From NCBI GenBank assembly GCA_030737835.1, contig CM060849.1, positions 23,606,074 to 23,670,073 of the forward strand: a stretch of DNA of 64,000 nt, in the 5' to 3' direction. Under the pieces are notes generated by a model. That model had not been told where the DNA came from. It saw only the letters and a list, made by a program, of their open reading frames with translations, and searched no databases. Of the stretch, positions 16,501-30,117 are shown one piece after another. Both the position numbers and the translations under genes were made by a program. How positions within the stretch are numbered: the first letter of the stretch is position 1; every line of letters starts with the position of its first letter. This DNA comes from Acorus gramineus. Lineage: Eukaryota; Streptophyta; Magnoliopsida; Acorales; Acoraceae.

Positions 16501-19500
16501 AGACTGGAAGATGGGGAGATGAATGAAGATTTTTGCATAACATATGGGTCAATTTACATGAGATATCCATCAATTGGCACACCAGAGATTAGAAATATCC
16601 ATAAAACAGTGGTAAAGCTGTTGTATTGGATGGATTGTAGTACAGATTTATCATGTGTAACTCCTATCTATCTAGACAACGACTAAGAGAGATACTGTGA
16701 TGTATAGCAAAAACAAGTAAAGAAAGCCAGAATTAGCCCAACTTAGGGAAACATGGATGGAATTATGTGCAATGGTTGCCACATATGAAAAAGTGTATAT
16801 AAAAAAAGAGCATACCAACTAGATGATTCTGAGGAAAAAAAAGGCACAAAATATAATGGATAGAGAAAGTGAGGATGTAGCAGATAATTAGATCACAGAA
16901 GCACGACCAGAACGACCATGTTCAGAAATATGAGCCAAATGAAATTTAACAAACCATTACAAAAAAATGGGATGATAAAGATGATGGCTACCCAATGCAA
17001 ATATCAAAAAAAAAAAAAAAAATCGAATAAGCCTATATGACAACTAACAATTAATTCAACATGACCAAAAAAAAAATCACAAGTACATCATTTAAAACCT
17101 GGGTCATCATTATAAATAAATAAAAAAACCACGCGAGCATGTGAAAAAATCTATTGTTGGATAGAGCATGCTTGTCCAACTTGTACAATTGTGTAATATA
17201 TTTAGCATGGAATACTTCATTTTGAATACAAGCAACCAAGTAGAGAAAAAGGCGTCTTGAGAAGCATCAAATCATGCAGATTTCAATCTAGTGTGTATCA
17301 TTCTTTTTACACCTATATTAGTACAAAACAAAAGAGATGGTTTTAATGGACTGAACAGAAGAAAAAAGAACAGCAACAAAAGAATGAGAGGAAGAAGAAT
17401 AATTGCCATCAACTGTGAGAAGAGCCATCAGAAAAGTCAAGCCTATAAGGGCCATAAAAAAATAGGATGTTTGACACTTGCATTTAGAAGTAATGAATAA
17501 AAACACATGCACAACAGCTCCGTATGTTACCACAAAAGATACACATTTATACATCCATAATGTGATCAGTATCTGGGGTTTTTTTTATTATTCAAAACAA
17601 AAACAGAAAAGTCAAAGATTTTGGATACCAAATGTGTCGCTATAAGATCACACAGTGCATGTAAAATACTATGGTTCGAGATTTATGAGGTTCAAGTGAT
17701 TTCTTGGAACTCTTCAAAAAGAGTAGTTTTCTTGTATTAAATGAAACCTATGGATGTGAAATATGCGACTTTAGATGTAAACATCACAACCGGGACACCA
17801 TAATGAATATCATAAGGTGCATGTTAACAATACATCAATAAAAAGATCAAAACATAAAATATTTCCAACCACAAAGCTGAAAAGAAATACTAGGAACCAG
17901 ATTCTAGTAATCAAAAACATTATTTTATAGCTCAAAAACATATTGCAAACATTTGTACTGTGAAAAACATATCACACTCAACCAGAAAATTAAATGATAT
18001 GGGCAACATTTTTCACAATAAACAAACCTGCCCGTGATGACCACATCAAAGTTTTCAAGCCAATCATAACTGCAGGATGAGCCATCTTCTTGTGTTCGGG
18101 ACCCACAAAGAAAGTTCATCACAACATTTGTGTAGTCCCACAAGCTGCACATTGATAAAAGAGAAATGAACTCAAAAGAATTATCCATTAGGAAAAAACA
18201 GCATGTCCCAACTTTGCAGTAAGGGTATAGAAAATTGTAACTAGGCATTATACCCCATATTGATCTAGAATACATAGAACATTTGTCATGTGGCTCCCTC
18301 TAGAAGCATATCCAGAATCCATTTCGTTAGGATAATGTATCCTTACCCTAAATTAAAGAATGCCTCACCAGTTTCATAAGTGATTAGGCATGCTATGAAA
18401 GTAACACAGATTCTGCCAACCATTTGCATCTAATCACATGTTTCTCTTACTAGCCAAAAGCAGGAACAACAAAAAAAAATGATGGGAAACAGGATCAAAT
18501 GTATCCTTTTAAATGAATAAATGATGTAAGGATTAATGCAGCAGCACCTATTTGTCACCAGGAATGTCGAACGACCAGAATCTCGAAGCATCTTAAGCAT
18601 TGGTACTATGGATAGATCCTCATTGATATATCTACCAAAAGAACAACAATCAAAGAAAAATAAATAAATGAGTGAATGTAAGTGGCATCATCAATTCATG
18701 GGAAGCTTAATAAGAAAAATAAAGAAATTTCTGGAATTGAAAAGATATGATTTGGAAGATTATAAAAGGAATATTGAAAAACCAATATATTGGAGTTCCA
18801 AAGAATAGCAGTTGGAACAAAAGAAGCATATTCTTGAAAAAGCAAGAAGGCAGAATTCCATAACTGAAAACAGACATACTAATGACAGTTCATGGTTATT
18901 AAATGTACGAGAACTCACGCCTATAATGGATTGGATAAAAAGGAGAAGTCCTCAATCCTCATTCCAAATTTTGTCATGATAAAAGGATCTAACACATGGT
19001 TAAGCAAATGATCTTCTATATCCTAAGACATTTTGTTGACCATTAATCATCATCTCAAGTGTTCCAGATATATGAAGCTAAAGGAACAATTTACAACGGG
19101 GAAAAAACTATGGTAGAGTCACTAGAAAAAGGCCCACGTGTCATAAATAGCTCAGTCCATCAAACACACCCAATCTTAACCTACTACTAAAAGCTTGGAC
19201 ATTCATTAACTCAATGTTTTTTAAAAGATTCGACACATTACATGAAAATCAAATGTAAAAAGTATTAAATATCTAGTACAAAATAAAAAAAAATGAATCC
19301 ATTAGAGTCTTACTTTTTAGGATCCTTTGCAACCATTATCTTCAAAGTTCCATCTCGGTGGCACAAGTCAACAGCAGCTCGTACATCTTTATACATTCTA
19401 CTATAACTGAAAGAAAAAAAATGATTGCCCTTTTCCGTTTAGGTAGAAACACAAAATATGGAAGTAATACAACTATGAGCAGAACTAAATATATAGTTCA

Positions 19501-22500
19501 TAAGAAAAACTATGAATAAAAATAAGACATCTTTATCATGTATTATCAGAAGGTAATCAGGTATACGCTTGACCTGCAATAACATAACATCTTTTTCAAA
19601 GAAAATATATTTGATTGTTGACTAACAAGTATCAACTGTATGATAATATTTAGATGATAACAAATCCATCAAAAACATATTTAGATGATACATCACATTA
19701 TTATTAGCATCAAGTATATATATACACAGGTAACACAAGAAAGTTATGGTCAGACACTTGGGCATTTGTAAATAACATTCAACACCACTATATACAATAG
19801 CGAAGAGTAAATATTTTTCTTAATTTAAATGAACATTCTTTCCTAGTTTTCTTGAGGAATCCTGTCCAATAGAGAAATGTATGGGCAGGTTGACATATCA
19901 GACTTTCAATGCAATGCATGTGCTGTCAAAGAAAATACTCTAAATGGAAATTTATCATGTTTCCTACAAGCATTACATTTGCAGTTTATGATGAAATTTC
20001 AAATTTCTACAAAATAAAATATTCATCAGTAAACAGTTTCAGCAACACAAATCACGGGTTAAAATAACATACTCAGCACCACCAAGAATTTTTCCAGGAT
20101 TGTTATCCTTAAAGTCAACAAGCTGAGCAAAGAGATAGGCTTCAGCAAGAGAGAAAAGTGTATCAATAAGAGCATAGTCAGGCTCATCAAACGAATCTCT
20201 TATCAAGGTGTTTCCATAGTTTGCAACTTTATCTTCTTTAGCCATCTCTTTGAATCCATGGTAGGCGACTTTTACATACTTATGCCGATCCATCTGCAAG
20301 AAACCAGAGGCTCTATTAATGAAATTGAAGTGTTGAAACAGAACAGACAAAAATAAAATAAAATAACATCCATAAACTCAAAACAGAGACTACAACATCA
20401 GAGAGTATTTGCCAACGTACAAGATCTCAAGGGCATCAGCATAATAGACACTCGCCAAGCATGAAATGAACTAAAGAGGAAAGGAAATCAACATAACAGA
20501 GACTCGCCAAGCACAAAATGAACTAAAGAGGAGAAGAGATGGCTTATCTTCCACCAATGATGTCACTCAATTACAGCATTCTACTTCTGTAACCTACCAA
20601 ATATATTCCCCCAACATTTTGTTATTGTAACACACCAAATAAATCTCTTGTGATAGCCAGATACAATAAAATGCACCCACTCAGAATTGCACAACAGTTC
20701 AGACAAAATTAAAATGTGTAGATCAAATATAGATATTTGCATGCAATTAAGTGAAACAAACCTTTAGGATGTTGCCTCTCTTCTTATCGACAACGAGGCC
20801 TCTGACCATATACTTCCAATCAAAAGACCATTCCAATAACTGCATAAAAATCAAATTGCAGTGAACATCACCTCAATAAATTCTATCAAAAACAAAAGTT
20901 GTCTGCCAATATTCAAGGAATATACAAAATAACTCAACAACATAAAATAAATGATGTTTTGGTATGACACATGGCAGGCATTTCAATTTTGGAACAATAT
21001 GAAGACAACAATCCATTTCTGTCAATTTACACCACATAATATTTCTAGATGGGAATTAGTAAATGGGAAATCTTCCGTATTTGAGTGTATTAAATGCACA
21101 AGACGTAAATATTCTTCCTAGTGATTCTACAATGATCTTGTTCATCTTCTCAAAGAAAAAGCATCAAAATGTCTATTTTGGGCTACGCCCTGGACCAGCA
21201 AAACTCACCTCGCTCAAGGGTAGACTTTTCTTCATAAGCAAGGGACAAAAGGAACAAGCACAAAAGAAACCAAGCAAAAATCAAGGAGAAACAAAAATAA
21301 AATGAAAAGAGACTGCAAAATGAGCTAGGACAAACCATTTTATCCATTTGATGGGAAAAACATCTGATATATCATATTAAAGCAGCATCCTCTCTTCAAT
21401 TATTGTTTTTTGATAACTTACTCTTAGAAATGACTTTTTGAACATATCTCATAATCAAGGCTCTACACTGTTCAGCAGACCTGACTCGACACCGGATAGA
21501 CGACCCTGCACAAGGCCAGCGAGGTAGAAGATACATGACGTTCACAAGGTCACTGGTCTCTCTCTCTCTCTACACACACACACATAAAGGCCAAGGACTT
21601 AAACCCAAGTCCTTATAATTGCAAATTATGTTAAACCATTGGTTATGGGTCCAACCCCAGGTCTAATTGATATGGATCTATTACTATAACTGTCATGTTG
21701 CATGAACATATATGCGCCACATGTTCTCTGTCAAGACTGTGAAACCCTGAACGATAAAAATTAGCTTTTGCACAAACATGTGTCCAGGGTGCATTCATCC
21801 TCGAGTGTGAAAGCCCTGGAAAAATACAGCAAACCCCCTATTTTAAATATAAAAAATATTAAAAAGTTCCCTGTAAAATTTACCAAATTTTCCTATAAAT
21901 TACCTTTTTGCCAGCATAATGCGTAGTATTCTAGTTAATTCCAACAGTCTAAAGGCAAGTGTGACTGGCTTTAACTCCTTTTTGCCCTTTTTTCTTCCTT
22001 TTTTTCTTTCTTTCTTCCTTTTTGGGGTATGGTGGAAGGGGTTACATTCATGCTAAGGTTGAAAAACTCAACACTTGACGTATTTGGATGAATTTAAAAT
22101 ATCTCTATCGCACAACTAGATTGCATCCTCTTTCTTCATTTTTTTCAGAAAGAATAGTCGAGCACCATTTTTTATAATATAATGGTACAGTCAAGTGGAA
22201 AGTGACAGGCTAAACCTCCAGAGGTGAAGGGAAAAACAAAATCAGGAGTTAAGAATCTCCAGGGTATCAAGTATATAGCCAGAAAGTGTACTAAAAGACT
22301 GCATTGTCAATTATGTCATAACTAAGAAGTGTCTTGATATCAACGTATCCAAGAAAGACCAGTGGGCAGATTGATTTTCACATAGACTGCAAACTATGGA
22401 TTCAGATATTATTAAGGACGGTCTTTTTTTCCACATAGGTAGCCTTTAAAAATCAGAAGAAAATCTATTACATTTTAAAAAACACTCTACTAACAATTAA

Positions 22501-25500
22501 AAAACTCTCATTTTCTCACACTTAGGTTTAGTAGTATTAGAAAAACTCTCAAATTTTAGACAATTTCAAAGCATCAGGTCTAAGGGTTATGCTATAAAAA
22601 AAAAATTTGACTCAACTACCTTTCATTTATTTCTCGGATCCTTCAAAACAACATGTATAGGGTATATTTTTTTTCCAGTCATCCATTATATCTATAGCTT
22701 TTTTTTGCCAGATCAAATTTTGTGTATTGCAGCATGCATGTTCATATTGAAAAATGTCACGTACTGATCCCATATTTCTAAAGACCATTGTTCTGAAGCA
22801 GAGATTCTTTTCCAGATCAAATGCAGTCTAATTTTTATGCCACTGATGCATCCTTTGGGTCAAATGTAAGATAAAATTCATATCAAAACTTCATCATTGC
22901 TAACGTAGAAAATATATCAACAATGTTCTATAAGCCTAGAGAATAGTAAAACATTAATGTTGTCCTTCAAAAACAAGTCAGTATACAGAGGATCAACAAA
23001 GTTGCCAAGACAAGTGACTAAATAAAACACATTGGCGAAGACAGAAAAGTTCAGGACAACATTTTTCTAGGTAAATCAATAAAAATGAATGATTATAACA
23101 CATACCTCAGGAGGATACCCCAAGTTATATACTAGCTTTCTGATGGTGCCATTGTATGCTAAGGATTCAAAAGTTTCAGGCATGTACTGTGCCAGGGTGT
23201 AATCCATATCAAATCCAACCGCAACGATGCTTTTCATATTTAGTGATCTGTTGCAAAAGATTTGTTTTCCCCTTGCAATATTCTGGCCCCACTCAGGAGA
23301 TGACCAAATATGGCGATCCTCTCGACCAGCATTACATGCATTATGTGGAGGGTACGCCATGTTGTCATCTGCCTCGGGACCACCCATTATATTTCTCGTC
23401 AAAAAGTGACTATATCCTGTAAGAGGATTGTACAGTAGGATCAGCGATGACTACCAAGTGCACGTATCCCATGTCTGTAGAGATAAACAAATTGCATTTG
23501 CAAATCTGCATAACAAGTAACAGGCAAATGAAATTATTTAACATGGACCTGTACCATACTAAACAAATGTCAGGGTGAACATGAGCGAATAACAATTAAA
23601 ACTGTACATCATCAATGATTTAAAAGTAATTGCAACCAATTTAACACAATCCAAATAGAACAATGCAAGGAGTAAGTTATTTTAAATTGTAATTGGTAGT
23701 CCTATAACAATTACACCACAATTAACAAGGATTATATAATATCCATAAATGTGAGAGACCTTAAATACTTGTGTGTAAATTAAGCCGCAAAGATGGTCAC
23801 TTTTATTTGCATGGAAAAAAAAGAAGGCATTTAAGCTTTTATAAGAGATTCAAAGTGATGCTTGCTCATAGAGAAAGGCCAATGTCATCGGTTCAATGAT
23901 ATACTTAATTAACTACATAAATGGAAAAATAAGTATGCTATTAGAGTTCAAACATCATTATGATCGCGCGAGTCCATGAAGTAATGAACTACTGAGATCA
24001 AAAGTTATTTTCTATTTCTTTTCCCCTATTTAAAGCTCTGAAATTTTTTATAGAAGATTTAGAAAAAATCTTGAAATCTCATTATTTTTTATTACAAAAA
24101 AATGATATAAATTGAAACATGAAAAAATAAATAAATAAATATGAGGGAAACGATTAATCCCAAAAATATCCAAAAAAACATTTTTTGACTTAGATTTTAG
24201 GACGACGTTTAAAAACATAACTTCCCAAAAAAAAACCCAAGCAAATCATGCAAAAAAAAAAAAAAACAAATAAATAAATCACTAAAAATATAAAAATCCG
24301 ATTTTTCAACCTTTTTTTTGAAAAAATCTAAGACTCCAAATCTCAAATTTCAATGTTGATACACTCAATCTATTTTTTAGCTCTATTTGCAATTGTCATG
24401 TCAATAATGCAGTCTTAGGATACACTCCATTATAAAAAAATATAAAATATATGCGTGCAATTTGTATGAGTATGTACTTCCTTTTTAAAAAAAGGAATAT
24501 ACCTAATTAGCTAAATATATATTTAAAAAAATTCAAGACATGTGCTATATACAAGTGGGATTGCAAACAAGGCTAAACATAACAATACCCAAACTTTATT
24601 TCCCCTGTGGCTTGGGGGGCCTGGGCCCAGCCCACCCACCCCTTGTCTCTGCCCCTGCCCTTAACATTCCCTTTGAGAAGTGCAGAGGTCCTCATTTTTC
24701 TCTCTACATATTTATGAGGATAAAGAATTGTTAACTATTTTTTTTTAAAAAAAGAAGAAGAAGATGTTTACCCGTGTAAATAACCAAGTCATAAAACAAT
24801 CATCATTTTCCATCAATTATACATGGAAAAGGCGTGCAATTGACCAGCTATATAAACAAGCAAAGGCATGAACACACACACGTCTTATAATTTCATACAC
24901 ACAACCCCTTGATGATCATGCAAAATCTGTGAATATCTGGAAATTAACAAGGCCATGTGGTTTGGCATCACAGAAGCATCTCTATCAGAAGGATGAATCA
25001 TCATTTAATAAAAAGAATGATATGTGAAACCAACTTGAAAATTCAGGATTCAGTCGATGTTAAAAAGACCGGGGATGGATTTTCGTAAAGAGAAATCAGA
25101 CGGGATTAATGACTAATGATCTGAAAATCTGATTGAATAATTTAATGCAAGCAAGATTTTCTTCAGCGTGTTTGGTATATCATCACTTCCATGTGTGGAC
25201 TATGGAGATACTGAAATAGTTCAAACTAGAGGATTATTAATGAGTTTCCTTGATTACATAAAATTATGACCAGATTTGGTTGCAAGAAAACATGAAAAGA
25301 TCAAGCAGAATTGAACCAAGGATCTCATTTTTGCGATGAGCTAACAACAAAAGAATAAGCATAATGATACTCGACAACTCTTTGTGCAACCTCACTGAAT
25401 GAAGTTGATGATACTTGATAATTCAGCAAGTAGGCAAGTTGTTCGGTTCATGATCACTCTCATGACTTATTATGCCCATTATGCCCAATTTCTCTGCGCA

Positions 25501-26354
25501 TAAGAAGTATTTTATTGATCACTGGTCACTCAGGACTAATGGTGCAGAGTCAAAAATAGATTATAACATTAGATAAAGCTAAAGGTTAATAATTGTTAGA
25601 CATAGACTAGTTCAATAGTGACATAAAATTTGGAACACCCTACACTACAAGATTCTAGTATTTGAAGTGTTTCTGAGCCACTATATATCATTCAGTGACA
25701 AGTTTATAATAACCGTACTGGTTATTTGAATTGATAAATCATAATTTAAAACAACAATATCTCATCTTTGAATAAATAGTGCAGCCGTCATGCTGTACTT
25801 ATTCTACACCACAGTGAGTTGAATTAAATCAATGTGAAGTCATTTCAGCTTTTCATGCCACATTTTTTTTTGTTGTTAGTCTGGTAAATATTATGAGATT
25901 TGTATTTGCAGAATCTTATGTATGTGGCTCGAGCCCAATGCAAAGGAATACACACAATCTATCTATCTATCTATCTATCTATCATGCTGATGCAAAACCA
26001 TCGAGCCTCTACTATTGTAAACATCGATCAAAAGATAACCACAAAACTCCCACAATGAAAAAGTGATTAGTCATTGTTACCATACAACAGCACTATCATC
26101 AAAATGTCCTCCTACTCTTGATTTCTACAACTTTTGTTTTGTTTTTTCAAAATCACTCTCTCTGAAACAGAACAAAACATTCACTTCCAACTCAACTTCG
26201 AAACCATCTCCCCTACTCACCACCTCTTCTTCCATATCAAACTCTCCACGAGCCCAATCAAACAACATCAAAAATCAATCCAACAAAGAAACACTAATAT
26301 AAAGAAAAACGCATTCAAAACCTAGCCGAATTCGAGCAAAACCGAAGCAACTGA

Positions 26355-26388
<34 letters not shown>

Positions 26389-26697
26389 ACCTCTACTTGG
26401 CGCAGAAATTCGTCTCCTCCTCCTGCAACCAAAGAAGGACCAATCTTCGGCCGAAGTCGCCGAGAAGAGAGGAGCGAAGACGGACCCCGAATTTATACCG
26501 ATCCGTGGAGCAGAAAAGGCGGTGGACGAAAAAGACAGCGGCCGCTTTAGAATCCGCATCTTCGCCTTAAACAGGCATCTCGGACGATTCGAAAGATGAA
26601 AAAGCGAAGAATCTGTTCTTCGAACGAGTCTCGAATACGTCGTCGTCGTCGTCGTCGTCGCTGTGTTGCTGCGAAGTGGTGTTGTTGCTGGGGACAT
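10546..26697 (-). CDS. cytosolic-type purine 5'-nucleotidase (HAD superfamily, IG subfamily)
   Basis: Seventeen exons, minus strand: 26697-26391, 23416-23106, 20839-20762, 20293-20073, 19406-19314, 18631-18548, 18144-18028, 16053-15948, 15862-15800, 15582-15529, 15333-15276, 14548-14472, 13219-13149, 13015-12955, 12519-12460, 11008-10946 and 10692-10546. All phases close, giving 656 codons, close to the roughly 640 of plant relatives. By family it should dephosphorylate IMP/GMP-type nucleotides. Motif I is VGFDMDYTLAQY, with the nucleophile and acid Asp near residues 172 and 174. Motif II is STFLVTNSLWDYTN, the Lys motif lies in ITGSSKPSFFHEDN, and motif IV is LYVGDHIYGDIL. The C-terminal part (VEDKIHHLNWSLR, then QNSRFAHQVERFACLYTSQ) is characteristic of this subfamily. 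The start is the ATG after a CT-rich leader; 26808 (would translate the CT run) and 26559 are alternatives. The amino end is Ser/Thr/Arg-rich and may be a targeting peptide. The intron after 15948 appears to use a GC donor. Confidence 0.93.
12235..12310. mobile_element. possible LTR-retrotransposon fragment
   Basis: The text GACCTATTCAACCCCCCC followed by CTTCTAGGTC resembles the CTATTCAACCCCCCTCTAG block often seen near the end of plant Copia LTRs. No primer-binding site, polyprotein or second LTR follows, so at most it is a small fragment inside a nucleotidase intron. Confidence 0.3.
12676..12751. repeat. A-run plus C-run/A-run homopolymer cluster
   Basis: An A tract of over 20 bases is followed shortly by about 14 C and then about 9 A. 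It lies in the nucleotidase intron between exons 14 and 15. The 118-codon antisense frame over it mostly translates these runs plus exon 15. Confidence 0.85.
20441..20543. repeat. two-copy 52-bp tandem repeat in nucleotidase intron
   Basis: A block beginning ATAAYAGASACTCGCCAAGC recurs with a 52-bp period at 20441 and 20493, with a handful of mismatches. It lies in the intron between nucleotidase exons 3 and 4. Confidence 0.75.
25957..25983. repeat. (ATCT)n microsatellite
   Basis: About seven tandem ATCT units lie in intron 1 of the nucleotidase gene. Confidence 0.9.
26353..26390. repeat. compound CT/CA microsatellite abutting the exon 1 donor
   Basis: On the minus strand the intron begins GTTCTCTCTC and runs straight into (CT)n then (CA)n. 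The microsatellite therefore starts three bases after the splice junction. Confidence 0.85.
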
Positions 26698-27006
26698 CAC
26701 AGACACATAATTCGTAAAGGATAGAGAGAGAGAGAGAGGATCGGACGGTCCGTGGCGGAGAAATCGCGGAATCAACGGTGGAGGTGGAAGCCTTCGTTTT
26801 CCAACCACTTGCGGTGGTGGTGGACTGTGGTGGTGGTGTGGTGTGGTGTGTGGAAAAGATGTTGTGGGGCAGGATAGCGATACCGTGTTCCGCGAGTGAT
26901 GGAGGGAGAGGAGGTTCTCAACGGAATAAGCGTTGGTTGCGTGGTTTGGGGTCTAGTCCCATTGGATGGACGGGTGTAATTGGTGGACCCCGGTTTTTTA
27001 TGGGCT
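26698..27006 (-). promoter_or_regulatory. 5' leader and promoter-proximal region of the 5'-nucleotidase gene
   Basis: This region is GC-richer than its surroundings and sits directly upstream of the chosen start codon. On the minus strand it contains a (CT)8 pyrimidine patch (26723-26739), a feature common near plant transcription starts. I see no convincing TATA box. The open frame on the plus strand here (26778-27011) is Gly/Val-rich and looks non-coding. Confidence 0.4.
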
Positions 27007-27355
27007 TTTAAACAGCTGTCGGTGATTCTCGCGTGATTTTATATGGCTAGTTGGAGTCGTCAATTAGCACACGTGCACTACAACTTCAACGGTGCATAAG
27101 ATTCTTGATTTAAACATATATATATATATATATAATTTAGTATTTTTATATCCTTGAGCCAAAATGACTTATTATATCATTATCAGGATAATAAGTCATG
27201 TCACCAAACGATGCCCAAGGATATAAAAATACTAAATTATACGTATTTTTAAATCAAGAATCTTATCCATTGATGAAGTTGCAGTGCATGTGTGTTAATT
27301 GATAATTCCAACTAGCCATATAAAATCAAGCGAGAATCACCGACAGTTGTTTAAA
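27007..27355. mobile_element. 349-bp foldback MITE upstream of the 5'-nucleotidase
   Basis: The arms are inverted complements over nearly the whole length. TTTAAACAGCTGTCGGTGAT on the left is matched by the complement of ATCACCGACAGTTGTTTAAA on the right, and both arms pass through TATATGGCTAGTTGGA and TAGTATTTTTATATCC. The centre is near 27185. The palindromic TTTAAA at each end makes it impossible to separate target duplication from terminal repeat, so the superfamily is open. The left arm has gained a short (AT)n run. There is no coding capacity. Confidence 0.85.
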
Positions 27356-28130
27356 TTTGTGGACAAAAAAAGTCAAGTATTATTCAATCGAGATTCCTCA
27401 TTGTAAACATATTGTCATGTATTATTCAATTTAAAGAGGATTTGTGAAGATTTTCATAAGTAAATGATTTTTGTGGACTTTAAAGAGAAAAATATAAAAG
27501 AAAAATTCATTTCAAAATCCCACACCACAAACTTTTACTCTACATTGTGAATATTTTCTTTTTTTACAAAACTCCTTTCATTTTCTATTTTTTATTTTTA
27601 TGTTTTTTTTATGGATGATCGTTATCTCATTTCTTTCATATTTTTCAAATTTTTTTAAATTTCTCTATTAATCACCTCTTCTTCTTTTTTATGAATGTGC
27701 ATATATATGAAATATTGATATCACCTCATATGCTTGATGAATATATGAGAATTGTGGATTTGCTTGTGTTGCAATCAATCATTTCATTATTTTATATTAT
27801 ATAATATATGTCTAGATCATCCACCATGATTTTCTAAAATGTAGATTTATTTTATTATATATTTGATTGTATATGCAATAACTCTATAATATTTGATTTA
27901 ATTTGCATTGATGATGTTTCTATTTCTGTATAATATATATGCCTATATATATTTTTATAATGTTTAGGCATACATAAAATGAAAATTATATTTAGGCATA
28001 TATACATTATATATGTCTCAATATAATGACTGCTTTTATTTAATTTTTTATTTTAAGTAATATAATGACTAATTTTATTTCATTTTATTTTAACTAATAT
28101 AATTTATGATTATTTCATTATATTTCAAGT
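27356..28130. other. AT-rich spacer with a repeat copy
   Basis: No gene is seen. Positions 27690-27845 are a diverged direct copy of 28338-28500, which belongs to the left arm of the palindrome; both contain GAAATATTGATAT and ATATTATATAATATATG. The rest is very AT-rich. Confidence 0.6.
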
Positions 28131-28874
28131 GATGTAATATATGATTATCAAATAATATATATACTTTCTTGTTTTACTATCTTCCTAATTAAGCTCATTC
28201 CTCTCATTTATAAAAGCTTATGAATTTCTCTTTCTATAACAAAAAAAAAAAAGGTTGACTCATTGTGGATTTTCTCAATAGAAGGTACTTTTTCCTCTTT
28301 TTATTTTATATTGATTCATTATCATAAAGAAGAATTTTTCTATGAATGTGCGTATGTATGAAATATTGATATTAACTCATATGTTTAATGAATATGTGAA
28401 CATGGTTCATTTACTTGTGTTGAAATCAATATTTTCATTATTCTATATTATATAATATATGCCTAGATCATCCACTGTTATTTTCCTTTTCAAATTGAAG
28501 CATATTGTGTTTGCATTCATAGATATTGTTGATATCTACAGTGCATTATACGTGTTTATGGAATAACAAACCCTAAATGATGAGTTTATTCTCTTGTTGA
28601 TATTCACTATGCATTCCATGCAACCCATATGGTATAAATACTAGTGCAAGAAGTAACCCCATTGGGCACAAAACATCTAATGCTTGCTTCTAATGCCTCC
28701 TTTTGCTCAGTAGAACATTGGAATGGAGAAGATGTTAGAAACCCATCAACTTGTTCAAGTCATAATTAATAATTACTCATACTCTATCAGACATGGTCAT
28801 TTTATATGTTATTGTTACTAGTACCTATATATACTTATATTTATGTGAACCAAATGAGACATTATGTTTTGTGG

Positions 28875-28878
<4 letters not shown>

Positions 28879-28938
<60 letters not shown>
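28879..28938. repeat. (AT)30 microsatellite, left arm only
   Basis: About 60 bp of pure AT lie in the left arm. The matching place in the right arm (near 30750) has only a short ATATATAT, so the expansion came after the arms separated or was lost from one. Confidence 0.95.
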
Positions 28939-28940
<2 letters not shown>

Positions 28941-29254
28941 TATTGTTTGATAGAATGTATAACGAAATGCTTAGATCATTCTTGTGAATATTTTTTTTAG
29001 CTTTATTGATAATTTCATGTTATTCATGTATGAAAGCATATATGATTAGGTAACCATTGTTTAAATAGCCTAGTTCTTTAAGAATTTTATTATTGCTATT
29101 ATTATAATTTTACGTTAAATTTGTTAAGATCTCTATTTCTTGTATCTTATTATTATTATTATATTTTGAATTGATTAATTTAAAAAATGGATATGAGTAG
29201 AGAGTCTCAAGTATCACAGATGTAAAAGACAAAAATAAAGGCAAAAGGAAAGGC

Positions 29255-29590
29255 AATATCGACACAGCTGGAATGTATAGTCAATGAAATCAAGATGAAA
29301 GTGAAGAATTGTTGGCTTTATTGGTAGATGTTTGTGGTCGTGGATGGTGTGACGCAAGTGGATCTTTATCTAAGCAATTAATTGAGACGAGAATTCTCCC
29401 TCGCCTTAACTCCAAACTTGGGTGTAAGAAAACATTTTCCCAATATCAAAGTCGTACCAAATACTTCAACAGGAGATTTGCCCAATTCGAAGTTCTAATG
29501 TGACAGCTCCTATTTGGGTGAGATCTCAATACAAAAAATTTGACGGTCAAGCTTAAAGTTTGAGAGAACTTTTTTAAGGTGATATTTTTG
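29255..29590 (+). pseudogene. Myb/SANT-like (Myb_DNA-bind_3 type) fragment, left-arm copy
   Basis: The frame reads ESEELLALLVDVCGRGW, then SLSKQLIETRILPRLNSKLG and KTFSQYQSRTKYF, the hydrophobic/Trp pattern of plant Myb/SANT-like domains. It continues through a TGA to a LLFG-stop-DLNTK and KV-stop-ENFFKVIF segment. Compared with the right-arm copy, both stops in that segment replace Trp codons (TGG to TGA). It points toward the palindrome centre. No amino-terminal start is convincing and no transposase follows. Confidence 0.7.
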
Positions 29591-30117
29591 AATTAGAACA
29601 TATTTTCTTTAACATTACGGTGTTTATTAAATATTAACATTAATAAATATATTTATTTGCTAAAATGGCCCTAAAGCCAGATACCTCCACATCGAGACTG
29701 TTGCAGATTTTGAGAGTTCGATGGCTGTGTTCGGGAGTGGTAGTGTTTTACAAAAGTCTATAACTTAAAATAATGTTCATAGAAACCCACCAAAGTCCGA
29801 ATCGAATATACCCCATTAATCAACTCCCCCAAATTGAGTATTTCACGAGGCTCGAGACTACTAGTTACGGTATGAGCGGTTTAACGGTGGTTGATAGTGG
29901 TGCAGCGTTAGCTCCTTCACCACATGACGACAACCCTGGTTTGGAGCTAAGGTGAGGAAGAATTCAAACTCCAGAACACAACCATCAAACTCTCATAATC
30001 CACAACAGTCTCGGTTTAAAGGTGTCTTGCTTTAGTGCGATTCTAGCAAATAAATATATTAATTAATGTTAATATTTAATAAACACAATAATGTTAGAGA
30101 AAAATATGTTCTAATTC

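Noticed and set aside
28806-29000. Tyr-Ile repeat peptides
   Set aside because: They translate the (AT)30 microsatellite.
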